From JAITVB01 sp031553805 (GTDB taxonomy: Bacteria > Bacteroidota > Bacteroidia > Bacteroidales > Rikenellaceae), in assembly GCA_031553805.1 (NCBI GenBank), contig JAVBLC010000019.1, positions 43,187 through 107,186 of the forward strand: 64,000 nt of DNA, in the 5' to 3' direction. The notes under the pieces are model-generated. The model searched no databases, was not told the DNA's origin, and saw only the letters and a program-made list of their open reading frames with translations. Below, one piece after another: positions 60,804-64,000 of this stretch; the stretch's first letter is position 1; every line of letters begins with the position of its first letter. The position numbers and the translations under genes were made by a program.

Positions 60804-60922
60804 AAGCGGTGCTTAAAACGTATAATTTGGACAAAGATGGTAATTTTCGCCGAAAAATCAATCGCACCCGGTGGGTGCAATTGATTTTTACAAACGTATT
60901 TTTGCGGGAATGTCTGTCCGGA

Positions 60923-62542
60923 CTAATCGATCCGAAGTAGGAGCGATATATCGTTGGGCCGCACACCAGCTGGCAATTCGGCCACCAACCCTGCCGCCGT
61001 CCGTTCGAACCGGACAGGCTCGGCACTGCCGACAAGCGCCACGGACGAAACCGTCCCCGGATAGAGGTCGTCCCCCTCGGCCAGTGAACGGATCACTACC
61101 CGGCCGTCTGCCGGCCAGGCCATCACGTGGGCATAGAGCGTGTTGCCCTTGGTCACGAAACGAATGTCCTCGGCCGTATGACCGACAGCCTTCCCCTCGT
61201 TGAATCCCTGCCGCTGGATCGGGTTGGCTTGGGCCGCCAGGGGGCCTTCTCCGAAAATCTTCCACGGGCGGGTCTCGAAGATCCCTTCGCCGTTGACCGC
61301 CATCCAACCGGCAATGCCTTCGAGAATGGCCTCTTCCTTGTCGTCGATCGTGCCGTCGCCGCGCATCGGGACACTCAGCAGCATATTGCCGTTTTTGCTC
61401 ACGATATCGACCAGCATCCTCACCACGGTAGGCGCAGACTTGTAGCCGTCGTTGTCATACAGCGACCGCATATAGTGCCAGTTGCCCAGGCAGGTACACG
61501 TTTGCCACGGTTTCTCCTGAATGCCCTCGGGGATGCCTTTTTCGACGTCCCACACCACGGCCTCTTTCTGTTCGGGGGTCAGGATCTTGCCGAAAACGAC
61601 AGCCTGGTTTTGTCCATTGTTGGCGGCAACGCTCTTGTTGTAGATATGAGCGATGGTGCGCAGCCCCTGGTCGCTGACCGGCCAAAGCGGAGCGGCGGTG
61701 TCGTCGTAATAAACCAGATCGGGTTTGTAGCGGTTCACGACATCGGCCACCCGGTCGAAGAAGTTCTGGCAATAGGCTTCGCTCGGCAGGGCGACACCCT
61801 CTTCCCACGCCCAATGGTTATGCACGCCGCGGGGCTCCCAGCTCTCTTCGCTCAACGGGTGGTTCTGCACGTAAAGTTCCTGGGGGTCGTAGCCTTCCCA
61901 CCACAGGCCCTTGCCGTCGGCCTTGGTCAGGTGGCCGTCATAGGGAACACCGGCCAGCGGTCCCTCCTTGTCGGAACGCTGGGTCACCTCGTACCACGTC
62001 CAGGCGTGGGCCGAGTGGAAGCTCACCCCAAAACGCATCCCGGCGGCACGCGCCACCCGTTCCCAATCACCGACGATATTGCGCTTAGGGCCCATATTGG
62101 TCGAATTCCAGTTTTGGTAGGGGCTGTCCCACAGGTCGAAATTATCGTGGTGGTTGCCCATCGTGAAGAAATAGCGGGCGCCGGCGCGTTTGTAGAGCTC
62201 TATCAGGCGCTCGGGATCCCAGCGGTCGCCTTTCCAGAGGTTGATCACATCCTTGAATCCGAACTCCGACGGATGGCCGTAGTTCGCCACGTGCCAGTCG
62301 TAAAAGTCGGCATTGCCCTCCATGTACATCTTGCGGGCGTACCAGTCGCCCTGTTCGGGCTGGCATTGCGGCCCCCAATGGGCCCAGATGCCGAATTTCG
62401 CGTCGCGGAACCAGTCGGGCGCTTCCCCATATTGGGAGAGCGATTCCCAAGTGGCTTCGTAAGGGCCTTCGGCCATTTTCTCGTGACGCTCGCCGCAGGA
62501 AAAAAGCGTGGCGGCCAGCAACAGCAGGATCATTTTCTTCAT
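60923..62542 (-). CDS. GH29 alpha-L-fucosidase lipoprotein
   Basis: A 539-residue lipoprotein with lipobox LFSC (Cys ~16). The GH29 barrel begins WESLSQYGEAPDWFRDAKFGIWAHWGP (~33-60, with the conserved His-Trp region), continues ARYFFTMGNHHDNFDLWDS (~123) and has the candidate nucleophile Asp in KPDLVYYDDTAAPLW (~275). The C-terminal ~130 residues form a beta-sandwich ending in ISLLLRID. It cleaves terminal L-fucose, probably from mucin or plant glycans, in the periplasm. Candidate nucleophile position is read from the PDLxxxD pattern. Confidence 0.88.
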   Translation of the reverse strand: MKKMILLLLAATLFSCGERHEKMAEGPYEATWESLSQYGEAPDWFRDAKFGIWAHWGPQCQPEQGDWYARKMYMEGNADFYDWHVANYGHPSEFGFKDVINLWKGDRWDPERLIELYKRAGARYFFTMGNHHDNFDLWDSPYQNWNSTNMGPKRNIVGDWERVARAAGMRFGVSFHSAHAWTWYEVTQRSDKEGPLAGVPYDGHLTKADGKGLWWEGYDPQELYVQNHPLSEESWEPRGVHNHWAWEEGVALPSEAYCQNFFDRVADVVNRYKPDLVYYDDTAAPLWPVSDQGLRTIAHIYNKSVAANNGQNQAVVFGKILTPEQKEAVVWDVEKGIPEGIQEKPWQTCTCLGNWHYMRSLYDNDGYKSAPTVVRMLVDIVSKNGNMLLSVPMRGDGTIDDKEEAILEGIAGWMAVNGEGIFETRPWKIFGEGPLAAQANPIQRQGFNEGKAVGHTAEDIRFVTKGNTLYAHVMAWPADGRVVIRSLAEGDDLYPGTVSSVALVGSAEPVRFERTAAGLVAELPAGVRPNDISLLLRID

Positions 62543-62689
62543 ATCCGACAGAATCAGGGTGGTTTGAGTTTAAAAACAAATTTAGGCAATTCTATCCGAA
62601 TCCGCACCATCCTTTCCGGAAATTCCCCCGGAAGGACGCTTACGGTACAAATTTTGTCGTGTAGCAAAACATAATCTGCAAAAATGCGT

Positions 62690-62697
62690 TACCTTTG
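62690..62697 (+). promoter_or_regulatory. tmRNA -7 box
   Basis: TACCTTTG, full match to TAnnTTTG, 16 bp before the mature 5' end. Confidence 0.7.
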
Positions 62698-62713
62698 CAG
62701 ATACTTTTACCTC

Positions 62714-63112
62714 GGGGCTGACCGGTTTTGACAGCAGGCAGAGTCTGATGGTAAGCACGCCGAGCGCTGTGAGCCCGCTCGTAAATATCGACTCTCAACT
62801 TTCAAATGGCAATAATAGCTATGCACTCGCTGCATAATTTACCAAGTAAATTATCTTAATCGCTGCGCCCCAGGCGGTGTGGCGACGAGTATCCCGCTTC
62901 CATGTCCGGCTCTTTGACGGGAAGTATATGGGGTATCACAATGAAGGGCTGGTTCGGGTGAAGTCTGTGACCCCGGGCGAGAAAATACAGGCTAAGGATC
63001 GGGGGTCGTTTGCCGTTCGCCTGCCCCTTTCCCGACAACCGAGTAGCGGATAAGCGTGTAGAAAGCCTTCGGGTTCCTTGTTTGGACGAGGGTTCGACTC
63101 CCTCCAGCTCCA
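62714..63112 (+). ncRNA. ssrA: tmRNA
   Basis: Rescues ribosomes stalled on broken mRNA. The tRNA-like ends are GGGGCTG...CAGCTCC(A) with the T arm GGGTTCGACTCCC. The tag frame (62808-62837) begins GGC and encodes G-N-N-S-Y-A-L-A-A then TAA; ending in ALAA is as expected for proteolytic tags. About 399 nt, CCA not encoded. The 3' terminal sequence is a common integration site for mobile elements. Confidence 0.95.
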
Positions 63113-63143
63113 CAATTACAATTGATTTTCAGTCAATTGCACA

Positions 63144-63190
63144 AAAAACACCCGAAATGACACCCAGAATCATTGATTTTGGGTGTTTTT
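63144..63190 (+). terminator. tmRNA terminator
   Basis: AAAAACACCC / GGGTGTTTTT with a 27-base loop; its right arm overlaps the end of the - strand gene. A smaller CAATTGA/TCAATTG hairpin lies just before at 63119-63139. Confidence 0.75.
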
Positions 63191-63403
63191 CTTTCTTGGA
63201 GGACGCTTTGTTTTAGGCTGGTTTGAAAGGCGCATTATATCCAGAACCATTTCTGCATTAAAGATATATTCCTTTCCACTTTTGAAAGTAGCTGGTCTTA
63301 ATTCTTCTGATTTTGCGAGTTTACTTGCTTTATTATGACCACACTGGAGTAATTCTCGCAAACCTGCCAAACCATATACATATTTCACCCCTGGTTGATC
63401 CAC
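63170..63403 (-). CDS. DUF3853-like DNA-binding protein
   Basis: A 77-residue protein with PGVKYVYGLAGLRELLQCGHNKASKLAKSEELRPATFKSGKEYIFNAEMVLDIM, the pattern of DUF3853: a KYVYGxxGL strand, an excisionase-like winged helix and a RKIIxDADLAL-like end, followed by a basic tail. Family members sit in Bacteroides mobilisable and conjugative elements beside integrase genes. The frame is open for 25 more codons upstream, so the true start may be earlier, but no ATG is there. Composition is AT-rich. Likely part of an element inserted at tmRNA. Confidence 0.7.
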   Translation of the reverse strand: MDQPGVKYVYGLAGLRELLQCGHNKASKLAKSEELRPATFKSGKEYIFNAEMVLDIMRLSNQPKTKRPPRKKNTQNQ

Positions 63404-63546
63404 TGGAATGCAAAATGGTCAAACTTGACCTTAAGATCGACGGGGAACCTTATTCTGAAGTGTTCTTTGTTGATCCTAGTCTATGTGGCCTTTGCGAAAA
63501 AGAGCCTGTCGTTGGAATATTCTGTCGAGACTCCCTGAAAAACCAT
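63404..63546 (-). other. Gap between DUF3853-like gene and the HTH-membrane gene
   Basis: AT-rich. I see no gene or convincing promoter. Confidence 0.35.
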
Positions 63547-63981
63547 TCAAAAATGCAGGATCAGCAGATGGGAGAGCCAATATAATCCAATCATTAAGAT
63601 TATCAGTAGAATCAAGACTTCCGGCATAATACTTCCATCCAACGGCTGCTTCATTTTCTTTCGCAGCTTGTGCAGTTTTACATAGAGCGAGTTTGGATTT
63701 TTCAATCCGAGAATCACGCACAATTCTTCTGTCGTAAACCCCTGCTCTTTTAGACAGAACAGTTCGACATCTTTTTGTTCGATGGATGAGGTTGGGAGGT
63801 TGTTTTGGTTCGGGAAGACCATCTCGAAGACTTCGTGCTTTCGAAGCGTGGAGGTGTCGACTGTTTCTACAAACTTTTTGTAGAACAACTCTTTGTCGTG
63901 CTCATAGACGTGAGCCAAGGAGATCAATTTCCGGATAAGCGCCAGCCGCCCGAGCGCAATGCGTTCCTGGTCGTTTTTCAT
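63547..63981 (-). CDS. HTH protein with C-terminal transmembrane helix
   Basis: A 144-residue protein. Residues ~1-65 are mixed charged helices; ~68-112 (IEQKDVELFCLKEQGFTTEELCVILGLKNPNSLYVKLHKLRKKM) is a helix-turn-helix of the LuxR/sigma-region-4 type often seen at the C-terminus of Bacteroidetes regulators; ~119-144 is one strongly hydrophobic helix (PEVLILLIILMIGLYWLSHL) at the very end. A DNA-binding domain followed by a C-terminal membrane anchor is unusual. AT-rich, like the neighbouring DUF3853-like gene. Function unknown. Confidence 0.65.
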   Translation of the reverse strand: MKNDQERIALGRLALIRKLISLAHVYEHDKELFYKKFVETVDTSTLRKHEVFEMVFPNQNNLPTSSIEQKDVELFCLKEQGFTTEELCVILGLKNPNSLYVKLHKLRKKMKQPLDGSIMPEVLILLIILMIGLYWLSHLLILHF

Positions 63982-64000
63982 AACTCAATATTTTGGCGCT

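Noticed and set aside
63313..63585. Small + strand frame near the right edge
   Set aside because: It lies opposite the DUF3853-like gene and has no recognisable motif; the - strand reading is better supported.

Overview
The window reads as chromosome from a high-GC gut Bacteroidales, most likely an Alistipes-like member of the Rikenellaceae; that placement is inference. The evidence is a phylum-typical set of genes (class II xylose isomerase beside a Nudix-type regulator, type III glutamine synthetase, GldH, a SusC-like plug protein, an HU-CCDC81/SPOR protein, DUF4252), many upstream boxes matching the Bacteroidetes -7 consensus TAnnTTTG (one with a full TTTG-20 bp-TAnnTTTG promoter, before tRNA-Asn), and a tmRNA tag ending in ALAA.

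Layout. 1-8.5 kb: pentose use, with a truncated GH43 enzyme, a LysM/periplasmic-binding protein, a xylose regulator, xylB, xylA and a xylose/H+ symporter. 8.6-25 kb: PLP decarboxylase, tyrS, type III glutamine synthetase, groES-groEL, a DEAD-box helicase, two secreted glycosidases (beta-propeller and GH127) and an ECF sigma factor operon. 25-34 kb: a possible rod-shaped structured RNA, tRNA-Met, a four-gene operon (GH3-like enzyme, glycosyltransferase, deoxynucleoside kinase, RsmF-like methylase), an AT-rich nitroreductase, gcvT, an M48 protease and an SGNH hydrolase. 34-48 kb: recQ, lptB, aroA, grpE-dnaJ, a PSP1 protein with gldH, two duplicated secreted proteins, trmB, tRNA-Asn and L-serine dehydratase. 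48-64 kb: an MFS exporter, murC-ftsQ-ftsA-ftsZ, tRNA-Arg flanked by two damaged secreted-protein genes, a plug-only protein, a glycosyltransferase, lgt with a SPOR protein, GH29 fucosidase, tmRNA, and an AT-rich right edge that looks like the start of a mobile element.

The most unusual content is intergenic. Four convergent gene junctions (14.7, 33.9, 38.7 and 47.1 kb) each hold a roughly 245-370 bp composite inverted repeat: an outer palindromic hairpin, a second small hairpin, a central 28-32 bp near-perfect stem, then mirrored hairpins. Stem sequences differ between copies but stay paired, the core lies in opposite orientations in different copies, and one copy carries an extra insertion present in both arms. 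Degenerate half-copies lie at 6.86 kb and 19.75 kb. I do not recognise this family.
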